A stretch of DNA of 64,000 bases, from the NCBI GenBank assembly GCA_028023455.1, contig JAQFVV010012506.1, forward strand, positions 1,532,714 to 1,596,713. The letters are read 5' to 3'. The DNA comes from Epiperipatus broadwayi. Its lineage: Eukaryota > Onychophora > Udeonychophora > Euonychophora > Peripatidae. The number at the start of each line of letters is the position of its first letter. Positions within the stretch are counted from its first letter, which is position 1. Under the pieces are notes generated by a model that had not been told where the DNA came from, searched no databases, and worked only from the letters and a program-made list of their open reading frames with translations. The translations under genes were made by a program, and so were the position numbers. Below, piece after piece: positions 19,961-33,949 of this stretch.

Positions 19961-22900
19961 TTCAAACCTTATTTCTGTGCAAAAAATGAATTAATATCCA
20001 TGTATACATTTTAAAAGTTATATGTTTCTATTGCATGCATAATACAACTTCCTTTTAATTTCTTGTCTAGTTATTTATAACTATTAATGTATTTCGTTAT
20101 ACCCTCTTAACCATTTGTCATGGTTCCTTAATGCATTTCTTTCTATAATCCATATTAAGAAATAATTAGTCTAATAATCTAGTTTGATCATAACATATGA
20201 AATTGCTGTAAATTAGCAATAACAATTATACGTCTAATTGGTTAGGAGGAAATGTTGCACATATAAGCTCAAAAGTTTTTTTGTACTTTAATCAGCTGGC
20301 AATCACTACAAGAATATTTTGCTTTTAATAACTAACTTTACTACTATGCAGAGCATTATTTTATATTTTTCATGCTTCATTGCAATATCTTTTTTTAACA
20401 GAGTACTAATTGTTGTGAGAAAATATGGATGATCAAATTTGAATTGTCGACTTAATAACAAAGATAAACTTCTACTTTTTATTTCTTATTTCCGATTAAA
20501 AAATTTTTGTGTAGAAATATCAAATTTACCATTTCTAATAAGATTACAACTGACCTTTGAAGTATTTCTTTCTCTCCTAGTGGTTTTAATAGAATAATTA
20601 AGCATATCAAAAATGTTCAAGTGACAAGAGCTCAAAGGAAATGATGAGTATAACTATGATAATGATAATATTTGAATGAAATCTTATCAATAGGTATTTT
20701 GATAAATTTTCTGAAGTTGAAAGAATTACAGACTATGCTTATTATTTAAAGTGAATATTTATTATTCATCATTAAAATATATAATTATTAATCAAAATTA
20801 CAATTGTTTCTGGTTCTTTAACATATTTTCTTTTATATTCATGAAAACATTCTTTACTTGAAATTGAATTAATTGATCAAGTAAAGAAAAAAACCTATAA
20901 AATATGGTAAGGGTTAGTTATTTTACAATTAGTATATTAAACAGTTTATTTAATAATGAAATTGCTTCTTATGATATGCCTTGCAGATTTGTTAAACTTA
21001 TTATAAAAAAATATTTAGTAACATCCTCAATTGAGAAAATTCACAATGCAATATTGCACTTTTTGATTATTATTATAATAGAAACAGACATTGAATAAGC
21101 ATTCCCTAAATTCAACCATTTAATTTAAACATATCTATTGAAAATAAAATCATTAAATCTCTTGAAGAAGAAATTATATATAATGCCAAAGTTAAAAAAA
21201 TTAAAGTTACATCAAATATATTTTAATTTGGGGTTAATATATATTTAATTAAAGTGATATCATCGAAAAGAAGGATGCAAAAAAAGCTAGTTGATAAAAA
21301 GTCAGTTATACCACTATAATATCTTATGAGGAAAGATACATTTTCATCTATTAAATTGTTTAATCACAGAAAAATACATTTTTATTCATGATCAACTAAA
21401 AATTACAAATATTTTTGGGTAATGCCTAATGATAGATACAAAGTGTAATTAGAGATTATAATGCATCATGATAATCATATTCCACCACTTGATAATTGAT
21501 TAATTGTTATGTTCATATGAAAAATCCAAATAAGTTTAATTAATTCTTCAATTTTCTTTATTGATGGGTCATTGTAAATGAAGAAAAAAAATAGAGATGA
21601 TGAGGATGTTGCCCTGTTTTGAATTGTAAATCCTAAATTCTTAAATATTCATTTATGTTATACTCATACTATTTTGATTGTATTAGAAGATTCATGTTCA
21701 TTATATATATATATGTTTGTATACTATATAGAGCTTCATGAGGTCTTGAATTGAGATATTAATTTGGGTAAAACTTGAAATTTTTTTAAGTTGCTAATGC
21801 ATAGACAATCCATTTTCTATCCAGTTATTAATCAGTAAATAAATAGAAAAACAATTATTAGCTAAAAGCTAAAATAATGGAAAAACACCCAAAACTCCTC
21901 AATCCCAATTGACTACCCTTGCATAAATTTTTCTCCTTTATTATTTTTTTTGTGAAAGGATTTTGAAAGTCTTTATCTGCCAAAAAGCTTTTTTTTTTTT
22001 TACTTTTTATTTATTATATACAAATATAATTTTGTAATTAACTAAGATATTTACTAGATCAGTTTCAAAGTGTAATTTTAAACAGAAGATAACCAACCCT
22101 TACACATGAGTTCTACTGTTATATTAAATCAATATTGTTTTGTTGAATGTGAGGGGGGAAATTTTATTTTTTTATTATTATTTAAATATTATTATTGTTC
22201 AAAAATATTCTTTTATATATAGATGTTATTTATAAATGCTGAAAATATTTTATATTAATAAATAAATTATAAAGTCACCAAAAGATTTGATGATTATATT
22301 TGAAATAAAAGCTAAATCTTATGAAAGGCTATAATAAATATTTATATGTTTTAAGACTTCTCAAGTATTTTAAATCTTTATTTTTTTACAGATATAATGA
22401 TAATAAGCTAGAAGTGTTAGATTACAATTTTATTTATATTTGAGAAAAAATATCAATGCTCTACATGATTATGCATCTTATTGGTATATAAATTATGAAT
22501 ATAACTAAAAAAAATTCCTAGTGTATATACTATTGTTTCATATAACTTAAGATTTGCAAAATGAGTATTTTGTTCTGATAAAGAGTGATGTGGTTTTGAA
22601 AGCAAATGGAGACTACTGAAGTAAAGATGTTGATGAGCAAATATTGTTTTACCTTTAGATCTGAAAACAAAATTCACTTTAAATTTTTAATTTCTATTTT
22701 GATATTAAAAATCCAATTATCTTCTGATGCATAATTATTATCATCATTAGCTATTTATAAAACCAAATGACCATTTTAATTGCAGAAAATAAAAATAAAA
22801 AAATCAAAAGCAAAAAGTCAAATAATAAAGGATTTTAAATGACTGAACAGAGCAAAAACTTTTTTATATATGTATTAAAAGCTAATCCTTTGATTGTTTT

Positions 22901-25900
22901 TTTTTTTTTTTTGAGATGCTTTCTTTTAATTTCCTGTGTAATCACACTTTAGTTTTTAAAAGAGTTTAATACTTTGCATAAGTGTATTTCTTTATCTTAT
23001 CCTTATCTTTCAACAAAAGCAATTAATGTTCACTTTTTGAAGTATCTTTGAGATAAATGGTATAACATAAATTATCATGAAATGTTAATTATTGTTGATA
23101 TAAATTAATTAAAATGATTTGCAAGAATATAAAAAATACATGTGAATTTTTGAGGATGTAGGGGAAAAAATTATGCCATAATGGAAAACATGAGATAATT
23201 TACTCACAATAATACCTAAACTAATTTAATAGTATTATTATTGGAATCCTAAAATATTGACCATTATTGGATTACTAAATATGGGAATGAGGTTGATATT
23301 GGTGATAATTAAATAAAAATCTGTGCTATTTTTACAATGTAAAATGATGGATATATTCAGGATTATTAAATATATGTTTGGAATTGTTGAAAGTATTATT
23401 AAATATAAAAATCCAGTTATCTAGAATTGCTTATTAAAATTTACAACTTATGTTGTAAAGTCTGTTATAATAAAAATATAAGCAAATGTTTATTTAGAGT
23501 GACCTTAGTAGTTATTATTTTGTTTTATTTATTTATTTTAAAACAATAATGAATATAAAATAAACATTTAGTTAGTTTATCATTAAATTAAATGATGTTC
23601 CAGCACCAAAACAACAGACGAGCATATTCAACTGCTAGGACAGATTTTTTAAAAAAATATAAAGGAACTTGTAACACATGAGTTTAGTTGGGACTATTAA
23701 CATTACAATTTTTTAAACTATACTTGACTGAATCTATATGTATAATTTTAAATCACATGTCTCTCTAATTTACACTTAAAATCTAAACTGATGTATTAGT
23801 TCATGTTACATCACTCTGTTTTAGAGCCCAATATATAAGAATGTTTGATTATTCATTATTTCTAGATTCATTTATATAAGTAAAATAAATGCCATTAATC
23901 CAAGATCCTCTGTTCCAGAGCTTTTTTTGGATTCATGACTAGATCTTTTATACCATTCCATACCCACTATAAAAACAAATTTTGCTTAGACAGAAAAAAA
24001 ACCCCAGACAATCCAACTACAATTAGGCTTAATAATTTATAGGTATTTACTGAATGGCTTTTTTGTTTTTAATTTTGTTTTTACTTACTGATAAAGATTA
24101 AACTCTGTCTGTATAAGCATGCACAATCATTAGAAACTGATGTAAAGTCAACTCTATTATATAAAGATTCATTTAGTAATTCATAGTAAAATCTTTAATA
24201 TACTTATATACTATTTTTGTTTATTACTTATTAAGGTTTTATCTTTTTAATGAACTGCAAGAAAAGATGTTTCCTATGGGAGACTTCCTAATTTTGCTAA
24301 TAGGGTCACCATATGAAGTTTAGCTATCGACAATGGTATTAATTTTTTTTAAAAAAAAATGATTTTTTACATAAAATATAGTACTTTTATGAGGCAAAAA
24401 CATAGTGTTATTAAATATAAAAGTTCACTGTAAACTAGTTCTTTAGTTGTGAATTTGATGCTTGAACTTACAAGTCATCACTTGGATTATATCAGATATT
24501 TTAACAGAAATAATTAGGTATGACTTTGCTTTGATAGATGAGTTTTTAATCACCCACAAGCTCAGGTCAAAATGTTTGTCTTAAGTTACAATTTAAATCA
24601 TGTCTGATGAATGCTGAACCTTTTATCTGTAAATTTATCTAGATAGATTTATTAAGATATATTTAGTTTATGAATGTTTGTATCCCAGCAAAATTTATAC
24701 ATCAATTTTACAATAGCTACAGTAGTGAGTTGTTTAATAATATAATCATGGAAGTCTCTGTGTGAGAAATGAGTACAAATGAGTGTTTTACCTAAGATCC
24801 CAAAATTTTACTATAGCTAAATTCATCAGTGTTAGTTTCTTTTATCAGATTAATATGATTATCTTAGTGAAAAAGTTATTGTATAATGTATATAAAATAT
24901 TCTGCATATTTTTCAGTCTACTATTTGTTAAATAAACTAAGGGGTCATTATCATATAATGATTTGATTTGTTTGATCCTTATTGTGTGATTTGAGATTTT
25001 AGCATTTCGTATGGAAATGTTATTATAAATAAACTGCATTAATGCACTATTTTTAGTAAATTTAGAAGCAGACAAACTAGTTGAAATAATTAAACTTATG
25101 GGGTTTTCCGGATGTCTTTTTTACCTAGATTCGCTGTCATCTCAACTCCATAATAAAAACGTTATTCATTTCAATATGCAATGGCTCCAGTTCCTATTTT
25201 CTTCATAGAATACTATAGTTTGGTAGTTGCTTTAATGATTTTTCTTAACTTATTTAGAATGTTATTCTTCATAGTTAGTAGACATTTTTATTTTAATATA
25301 TATTTTTGACCCTCTCTCTTTTACTATTAATCCTGTTATTGACGAATGTTTACTAAGTCTAAATACATCCTAGTTTTACAGAAAATCGTCTGACTCTCTG
25401 CCTTCTGATAATTTCATCAGACAGGTTTTTTTTTTTTTTTTGCAAAATTGTTTCCAAGAGAATTTACTGTATGCTGCCAATAGGAGAATAATAATCTCCA
25501 TAAGACTTTTACTTTCATTATTTTAATATTACATTTAATTATTTATCTAATTACAATGATTTAAAAGTCATAATCAAATTTAATGACATATTTGAGAAAT
25601 GTCTTTTGATTGATTTTTCTTTTTTGTATATATATATCAGAACAATCTTTTAATTGCATGATAAAAGTAACGGTTCAATTAATAAGCTTTTGCTCAACTC
25701 GTATATCTTGATTGAACTGTTCGACTAATAAATCTTAGTTAATGTGTTTGTTAATATCTGTAATATTAAGTGATCAAAATGTCAATCATTAATGTCAAAC
25801 TTATTAAAACTACGTTATTTTTCAATAATTTTAACCGTTAATTTTAGAACAGCTTCAAAGTTAACAAACAGTTTTGAGGGGCGTTATGATTAAATAAAAT

Positions 25901-25915
25901 ATAAATTAAAATTGC
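19961..25915. other. 6 kb of AT-rich DNA without recognised genes
   Basis: The stretch contains no open frame above 80 codons and no domain I can recognise in either strand. Small frames at 20,904-21,098, 22,453-22,677 and 24,845-25,075 have the composition of random AT-rich sequence. It has poly-T tracts near 21,990, 22,890 and 25,425. Old, unrecognisable element debris is likely but cannot be shown. Confidence 0.5.
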
Positions 25916-26373
25916 TGTGTCCCGGCTTTCGCCTACGGATCAGCAATGATAAATTTAGTTTAGTAAACAGACAAAGTATTGAATATAATAATTTAATATA
26001 CAATAAATAGGTTAATATACATAAATAGCTAACACATATATATATAATATGGAGAACAGTTGGGGATCTTAATATCCTAATGCTCCCCACGTACCAAAGT
26101 TAAAAGTTTATAAGTTCACTCTACCTGCGACAGGCATAAATTACTTAATCACGAAAAGCCCAGTTGGGCGTTATAAAATAATAAAAGATCAGCACGATCT
26201 GTTCACAGTCCTAGTCGGCTGGATTACCTTCAGGCGCCGAGTACCTGGGATATTATCTTTTTGAACATGCACACGCCAGCACTGTAGCAGGAAAAAGACT
26301 TCGAGTCTTTTGACCTGTTTTTATACCTATCGCGTGTCGGTCTCGTTTGATTTCTTTATATTTCTGGAGTAAT
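25916..26373 (+). mobile_element. LTR-like remnant (about 458 bp)
   Basis: This is a conspicuously GC-richer patch in AT-rich DNA. It starts TGTGTCCCGGCTTTCGCC and ends ...TCTGGAGTAAT, followed at once by TGGCGACCCGTATCTG, which looks like a tRNA primer-binding site. The join resembles that of element 1 (...TTATAAT then TGGCGTCCC). A G-rich GAGGGGCG lies 40 bp upstream. No gag or pol follows, so this would be one LTR with the start of its interior, truncated downstream. A second LTR copy is not in the window. Confidence 0.45.
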
Positions 26374-26389
26374 TGGCGACCCGTATCTG
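26374..26389 (+). other. Primer-binding-site-like sequence
   Basis: TGGCGACCCGTATCTG begins directly after the LTR-like remnant. The TGG start and position are right for a tRNA primer site. I could not match the remaining bases to a tRNA from memory. Confidence 0.4.
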
Positions 26390-26789
26390 TCAGACGTTAG
26401 ATCCGGGTTCTACTGATTTATTACATGCTACATACACTAGTTACGAAATTAGCTTGAGGAATCTGCAATCATTGTCAATTGTTATTATTCTATATTGTTA
26501 TTATTCTATATATATAACAAAAATCATTTATAATTTTTTAAAGAATAATCCTCTTTCTTTTTTTTTTAATTTCAACAATTAAATTTAAGCTATTTTAATA
26601 AAGAGTAAAACTATCCTTGCTATTGACAGAAGTGTTTAAAACACTACTCACGTTTGTCTATTTTACTAATATATTATATCTAGTCAGGATGATTGACTAT
26701 CTTGGCAAGAATTGTTTGTTTGCAATTCATAAAAAAATATTATATTCAGCAGTTGATGTTATGTGGATAAAATATCTAAAATCATAAAT
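26390..26789. other. AT-rich stretch downstream of the LTR remnant
   Basis: The first 60 bases are still GC-richer and may be leader sequence of the same element. The rest is AT-rich with poly-T at about 26,557. No gene is visible. Confidence 0.4.
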
Positions 26790-27030
26790 CACCCAAAACT
26801 ATGAGAGAAAGAATTTATCATGATGATGGAAAAAAAAAAAATGTTAGAAATTTGGGGAATTATAAACTATTAACAATAACATCAATTGTATGTAAGCTTT
26901 TCCATATATTATTATAAATAAAGTTTAAATAAATATCCACAAAAACATTAGAAAAAATATAGGGAGGAGTGAGTGATTAATTGGATAGAAGATCATATAT
27001 AACTTTTCTCAATGTTGTAAACATTCTGTG
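26790..27030 (+). pseudogene. Reverse-transcriptase fragment of a non-LTR element
   Basis: A short frame reads NYKLLTITSIVCKLF, close to the NYRPVSLTSVVCKLLE motif of Jockey/CR1-type LINE reverse transcriptases (RT motif 2). Downstream pieces (RSYITFLN) are consistent but degenerate. There is no endonuclease upstream and no later RT motif, so only about 80 residues of a dead copy remain. Confidence 0.4.
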
Positions 27031-27069
27031 GGTAATATGTATATATTACAGTTAACATATCATACCATT

Positions 27070-27185
27070 TATAACTCTTTTAAACACTTTATCAATACTC
27101 TTTATTTGTATAAAAACCAACAGTTCTGACTGTCCTGCAGTCATCATCAGAGCTACAATATACAGTTATTAGCAGATTATGTATA
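27070..27185 (-). ncRNA. Hammerhead-like motif of a retroelement end
   Basis: On the minus strand CTGATGA (27,144-27,150) is followed by a perfect 6-bp stem TGACTG/CAGTCA (27,127-27,143) with loop CAGGA and then GAA (27,124-27,126). That is the layout of a hammerhead ribozyme core: CUGAUGA, stem II, GAA. The following base should be A but is C, and I could not find stems I and III, so self-cleavage is doubtful. Minimal hammerheads are known at the ends of Penelope-like elements, and a TTGG plus AATAAAG stretch downstream fits a retroelement terminus. No Penelope RT is nearby. Confidence 0.3.
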
Positions 27186-27809
27186 TATATATAGTTTTCA
27201 TTTTAAATGGGATATATTTGAAACAATATTACTCTTTACTGTCAACATTATTTTTAAAGAGACTAGAAAATGAATCATTAACAATACATCTAGTAAACAA
27301 AATATAGATATAGAAATAATAATAAAATGAAATTACAAAAGAGATCAATCTCTTAATTATAATATGTATAGAAAATAAGACATATGGGCATTAATTTTTT
27401 TTAAATAAAAACATAGATATTGATAATAAATTAGTTATAAAATAGGAATAATAAATAAAAAATGAGAAAAAAATGATATAGACTTATCTACAATTGATGT
27501 AATTATCCAGGGATTATAGAATGGTAAAAATAATTTGTTAATAAAAAAAAAAACAAATTATAATGTATGTTAAGCTAGAAGTTATAGTTATATATAACCA
27601 CATTATCACATGACTTAATCTTATGCAATGCTTTTCAGGTGAAAGCTCTATATTCAACAATATTGCTGGCCTCTATTGCAATTTGAATAATTATTAGATG
27701 TTCTATAATAGTTCTTATTAAATCCATGTTTGCCTATATTGATTATTAGATTTTAGTTCCAACTTCTCACTAACCAAAGCTATAAGCCAAAAATTAGTAT
27801 GAGTATTTG
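27186..27809. other. AT-rich stretch without a gene
   Basis: Low-complexity sequence with a TA run near 27,183 and poly-A at 27,542. Nothing else is seen. Confidence 0.5.
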
Positions 27810-27906
27810 TTACATTCAAATATCAGCCTTTCAAGCTAATTGTGCAAGTGCTTTTTGCAAAAAGCGCTTGCACAATTAGTTTGAAAGGCTGATATTTGAA
27901 TGTAAT
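27810..27906. repeat. 97-bp hairpin (foldback)
   Basis: TTACATTCAAATATCAGCC is answered by GGCTGATATTTGAATGTAA. The arms, about 45 bp each, continue inward through CTAATTGTGCAAG and CTTGCACAATTAG to a centre of about 5 bases. Only about two mismatches are visible. It could be a tiny MITE or a folded transcript source. I see no clear target duplication. Confidence 0.85.
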
Positions 27907-29339
27907 ACAATTGTAATCACAGTGCTATATAAAAATAAATGCTTATTTACATATGAGTATTTGTATAAAATAGCAATGGATATGGATTTAATAAGCATTA
28001 CCATCTGGTATCAAATGATTATTCAAGCTTACAATAGTTGGGACTCTCTGGGATGGAATTGAGAGAAAATTATATATTAAGGTATTAATAGGATATGTGC
28101 TTTAGTAAATAAACCGTGAAATATAGAAAAATAACCCAACTTCTGAAAAATTACAATTTATAATTACAATTGGTGTCAGGAATATTTATTGAATGCACTT
28201 TATGTTATTTTCACTTTGTAACAGCTCTTTTTTAGAAACTTAGGAGTAAAAAAAAATATAGTTAAAATAAAATGCTATAAAAATATATAAGCACATGTTA
28301 AAAAAACCTAAAAAAAGTTATTTATGTCATTAAATTTGGACTGCTTATATACCAAGGAATGCAGAGGAAAACAAAAAAGACTAGTTGTCATACTCTCAAG
28401 GGCAATTAATTGAGTAACCCAAAAGCATTATCACAAACAATACTGAAGTACCTTATGAAATATCAGTTAGCACTCCTACTACTATGGTCATGATCTGGGT
28501 TCAAACTAGATGATAAATAGTTGAAGCATTTCATCTTCTTAATATTAATCATAGATTTTCCATGGTTTTGAATACTTTGTTTCCTATGTGAAATTTTATT
28601 TAGAGATTTAGCTTGTTATACTATTTATTTATTATTTTTGAACCAAAATATAAATTTTAATTTTGAATTATTTTTGTGGGTTAATATATATATATACAGA
28701 CAAGCAACTACTATGATATATTAAAAAATTTAATATCTTGAATGTGTATGTTACTTGTTTATACAATTGAAAACTCATGCATATATAAACTATCAATATT
28801 AAATTATTAAAATTTTAAGAAAACGAAGTTTGATAAAACTGTTATTTGTAGCAAAGATAAGAAAATCTGGATAGAAAACTGATTAAAAATTGTCCTTAAT
28901 CTTTTTTTAATAAATTTCTCTTCATTTGATAATCTCTCGTGGTTAGAATGTTTTAACAATTTTCATTTATTAAAAACCAAATTTACAAAGGTGATAAGAA
29001 CAGTATTTATTTCAAAAGAAATACTTTAATTAAAAAAAATAAATCAAATTAAAGAATGCCAAATATAGAAGATATAAAATTAACTATATTAAAAATATTC
29101 TCAATAGACTGGCCAGGAATATGACTTGAAAATGTCCATACTTGTACAATAATATTATTAAAAATTTTATATTCAAGCTCTGTATAAGGATTATTTTACA
29201 TTAATATTCTTATATAGATAATAAATATTTATAAAATTTGTTATGTGTATATATCATTTCATTATTATCATTTTCAATCATTATCAACCACTTCAAAATA
29301 ATAATTCAAGTTTAATATAGCTTCTTCAATTCATAATTC
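27907..29339. other. AT-rich stretch without a gene
   Basis: I see no open frame of note and no recognised element. A (TA)n run lies near 28,684. The last 100 bases approach the LINE relic and may belong to its 3' untranslated region. Confidence 0.45.
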
Positions 29340-30500
29340 CTTTTTTCCTACAAGTTTCTTTATTCCAGACAATTATCTCACACAATATTTCTTTGTAGGT
29401 TTTTTATAGTCTTCTGAGATCTAATTAAAGACTCTGGCTGCAATATTCTTATCTCTTCTACTGATCCAGTCCAACTCTATTTTATCTTTTCATTTTTTTC
29501 CACTGATGTTAATGATACTTATTTATTCTATCTCTCATATATTTTTATCTCTTCTTACTATTATCATATATCTGTTTCTGAAGTCATATTATAGTGTTCT
29601 GTTATTAAGTATCGAAATATAAAATCCATAAGTCAGCACCAGTAAAACATATTTTTTAAACATCCTTTTTTAAGACCATAAACATATTTTCTTTAAATTT
29701 TTGTAATTTCTATCAAAACACCCTGTTCGTGTTTAATAGAATAATTCCATCAATTATATTTCAGTCTATAACAATAATATGATATAGGCACTTATAGTTG
29801 CTAGATTAATAAACTATATTTTCTCCTACTTTGAAAATCTTTTAAATATTACTCTAACCTTTTTACCATTTACTTTTAGTCCTTTTTTTTTTTTGCATTC
29901 ATCTGATAGTTCTCATAATATTTGATGAAATTCTAATGCATTATTTGTAAAAGAAATTTAATCATTTGCAAAACCTAGATAATTTAAGTAAGTTTTTGTT
30001 TTTATTATTTTAGTTTATCATATTAATTTACAGAATATTTCTTATAAAAATGCTATAAAAATCTTATCATATGCCCATATTAGTGTTGTAGTCTAATTAC
30101 TGTTGTTGCAGTATGATAAAATATTCTTCAGGTAATGAATTTATATTTCAAAGCTTTAGATATTATTGTTATGCATTTAAAGTCAAATGCTTTTTTATAA
30201 TCTACTAATCCATGGAAAGTTTTCAATTTTTTCTATATCTTCTCTTAATGCTTGTGTATTATCTATTCTTCTATAATGACATTTAAATTCAGCATTTTAG
30301 TGATAGAAAATGTGTCATTTTGTAACTTGTAATATTTTTTTTCCATAATTTGTAAATATCAGTATTATTACTACTTCAATTATTTGGTAAATTTTCATGA
30401 TTTAAACATTTGATATATAGTTTTTTAATAGTTTTTTTGTTGTTGTTTCTTTACTTGCTTCTTTTAAAATATCAATAACGAAATCCATCATTTTCTTAAA
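29340..30500 (-). pseudogene. RTE-type LINE reverse-transcriptase relic, minus strand
   Basis: Read on the minus strand, broken frames show VDYKKAFD (30,183-30,206), then FANDIISFTNNA (29,937-29,975), which is the FADD active-site box with the first Asp changed to Asn. ELSDECKK, LVLTYG near 29,630 and a C-terminal part recalling the RTE 'wagh-ARRSDGRW...' tail near 29,420-29,480 follow. The same order occurs in the better-kept copy at 38.9-40.3 kb. Many stops and shifts make it dead. The upstream endonuclease half is not detectable here. Confidence 0.6.
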
Positions 30501-33500
30501 CTTTCCATTCTTTATAGATTTAAAATAGCAATTTAAATTAGCTGTTTCATTTCTAAATCATACAAATGTCATGATATTATCACTTATAAACATCAAACAA
30601 TAACTTTTTAATATAAAATTATTAAACTTCTCAACATATAATATGCATTCTAATTTAAAAAATAAATTTATCATATAATGACAATTGTTATTATTCATTG
30701 GGTCCTCTTTAAATAAATGTATTTTCAAATGACAGTCTTATTTTATTTCATAATCAATCAGTCAAAAATATTAGGAAAATGTAAAAACATTTTAACTAAG
30801 CATTGTCATTCAAGATGGCATTGGCTCATAATATCATCCATTCCCCAAATATATTTATATATAAACAAATTTATACAAATTTAAATTATAGGTTTCACTT
30901 TCAAAGCAGTCATATGTTTAGATATTAATGCAATTGAATTATTATTCCAAAACATTAAATAATTACTTTTTAAATATAAAATTACTAAATTTTTCCACTT
31001 ACCATAAAATGCTTTAATTCAATTTTAAGAAATAATTTTTTGATATTTATGAAGGATAATAAAATAGCATTGATATCTAAATATTTGAATTCTTTGGATG
31101 TGAAGCTGGATAATGCTCTATCCAGAAATGAAACAAATGAAGAAATTAATCCATAAAATGTTAAGTGTATGTTTTTATCATTGAATTTATTAAGTAATCT
31201 TTGAGCAAACAAAGCAATAAAAAAGTAATCCATAAGAAATTAATTGTGAAAATGTATTTGTTTAAAACAATTGCAATGTCACATAAAATAATCCATAACA
31301 AGTTATGTGATTGTAGTAAATATATGAGTAAAAATGTAATTTCAAATAAGTAATAATTTCATAGATTGACAGTATTTTTAATATTAGTCAGTTTATCTTT
31401 TGCCATGAAAATTTTCAACATGAAACTCAGGAGCTATTGGAAAAGTTTTTGACATGCATCTATCATTTTCAATAGAATTTTACATTCAATCTTAGGTTTA
31501 AAAACATTATAGTAGTAACTGTGTTAAATAAAAGCAAAAAAAGAGAAAGAAATCCATAAAAATTAAACATATGTTACATATGTTCAAAAACAAATTACAT
31601 AACAATAAAAAAAAACCATAGCAAGTTAAATGCTGGGGATAAGTATTTAAAATATAACTTCAAAAATTACAGTTAAAATATGAAGCTTATACAATATTTA
31701 TACAGGAACATTAAAAAAACAACAGATTATCCATTATCTTTTTTTTTCTTCTTTGCTTTTTTACTTCCTTAATAAAAAGTCACATTTCCATTTTGAAATT
31801 AATAAGAAAATATTTATTAATATTATTGTACAAAATAATAAATTATATTTATCACACTTGTTATTTTTCTACTTTTTTTAAAATAAATACATTTAATTTC
31901 TTATGATTTTTTTTTTCATTGTTTTTTTTTTTTTTTGGTTTAGAATGCTAACCAGCTGATAAATCATAAAATTTAATATATATAGTATAACAGTATTTTT
32001 CTTATCTTGCTTATAGAAGGAACTTTATATCCTTAATCCTTTCTGCTCATTATGCAGAAAGGAAGAAGACTTCAGAACATTTTTTGCTTCATTGCAAATG
32101 TATATAGACACACTGATGCATCATTTATTCCGTGATTTATTCCTAGCCTCCATCTTTAATCTTCTTAGTAGATAGAATAAATAAAATCTTTTTCTAACTA
32201 TTAAAGTTATTATTATTTTTTGTTTATATTTTACACATTAGAAAATTACTTATTTTTAAACAAATCAAATGAAATAAAAATAAAAGATCTAGTTATACTT
32301 CTACTGAATTTATACACCTACCTGGAGCTTAATGTCTTTGACTGTTCTCTTCTAAATGCAAGCAGATAAATGTAATAAAATTCGTCTTCCCCATCTTTAA
32401 TGTTAAATGAAAAATCTTGTATACTAGTTTTTAACTGTTACAAAATTATATTAGATTTTTTTGTGGTTTAAATTTTTATCAGTTATAAAAATTATTTGGT
32501 TTTATTTGATGTAAAGATACATTATTATTATTATTATTTTATTGTCATTATATTTTTTTTTTCTTCTTATTCTTAATATGCAATCTGAAAATTTCTGTAT
32601 TGTATATTTTTTCTCACTTGAAATATTAATTAATCCTTTAACAGTTTTGGTAAAATATGTAGCAAATTATTTGTTACACGTATTATATTCAAGTGTAAAA
32701 TATTTAAATAACGCAACTATTTCTTATAAAGTCAATAATCTTTGCTATATAATTTTTCTTTAAAGATATTACACATTTTTCTATATCTTTTGAATTAAAA
32801 AAAATTGAAATATGCACTGATATGAATATTTTAAAAGGATTGTAATTTTAATATCATTTACTTATTCTTTTAAAAATGTAAGCCCCGCTAAATTTTAATT
32901 TCGCTCAAGAAAAATATATATAGAATTTGATTAAATGAATTTAAAAACTTTATCAATATTTTATTACATTAAAATTCCATTATAAAATCATTCTCTTTAT
33001 AAGAAATTACTGAATTAAAGTCGAAAAAGTTTTATCAAAATATAATGCAATCATTTAATTTTAATTTTTTAAATATTAATTTTTGTAAAAAATTTATTTA
33101 TAATATTTAATTAATGTTACTAAAATAATAAAGTTAAAAATTCGGCATTATTTATATTTAATAATTAAAAGAAATATAATAGTAATGAGATTAAAAATAT
33201 ACTATATCTTAATTAATTAATAGAACATGTAAATTTTAAATATTGTAATTGTTGATAAAAAATGTAAATACTTGTTTTAAATCTTTTTATCTTTTGGTTA
33301 CACCTCTTCACATCATAGCAAGCAATTTAGCCTCCTTCCTGTTGATTACACATTTTATTTCATACTGAAATTGAATTAAATTTTACATCCCTTATTTTAA
33401 CAATGGAAAAAGGATAGTCTGTATCTTGCTTTTCTTGATTTTACTTTTGTTTTGCTTTCTCCTATTTCTTTTGAATGCATTTTAAAAAATATTTAATAAA

Positions 33501-33949
33501 TTAAAGACAATACTAATACTGAATATACATGTAAACATTGAAAATATTAAATATAGTAAAAATGTATTATGGTTGTATTTAAAGTTTTTTATGAGTATTA
33601 GATACTAATATTCTCTTTAATTTATTACATTTTAGTGAAGTAGTTATAATAATTAATATCTTAGTAGTAATATCAATATTGGACAACAATCATATAGAAT
33701 GATGTCATGTGATAATAGCAAAGCAAAAGTAGCAACCTAACTATATATTTGATGATCTTTTATTTGATTGCCTTACAGTGTATATCATTTTCTGGTAAAA
33801 TATTAAACAATAAATTGTTAAACTTTTTAAAGCTAGAAGAAAAGGGAAAAATGTAAAGTTAATGATAAAGAATAACAATATTAATTAATCAAATTAGTAG
33901 AATTTACTAAGTGCAGATATTCTTAGTTTAAAGTTCTAACAAATTCTTA
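30501..33949. other. AT-rich stretch without recognised genes
   Basis: An 82-codon minus-strand frame at 30,985-31,233 and a 73-codon frame at 32,542-32,763 have no recognisable domain. A perfect small hairpin (CCTTTCTGC/GCAGAAAGG) lies at 32,037-32,061. Poly-T and poly-A tracts are frequent near 31,740 and 31,920. Nothing else is supportable. Confidence 0.45.

Noticed and set aside
30985-31233. 82-codon minus-strand frame
   Set aside because: No domain, AT-rich random composition, and no LINE motif in order with neighbours.
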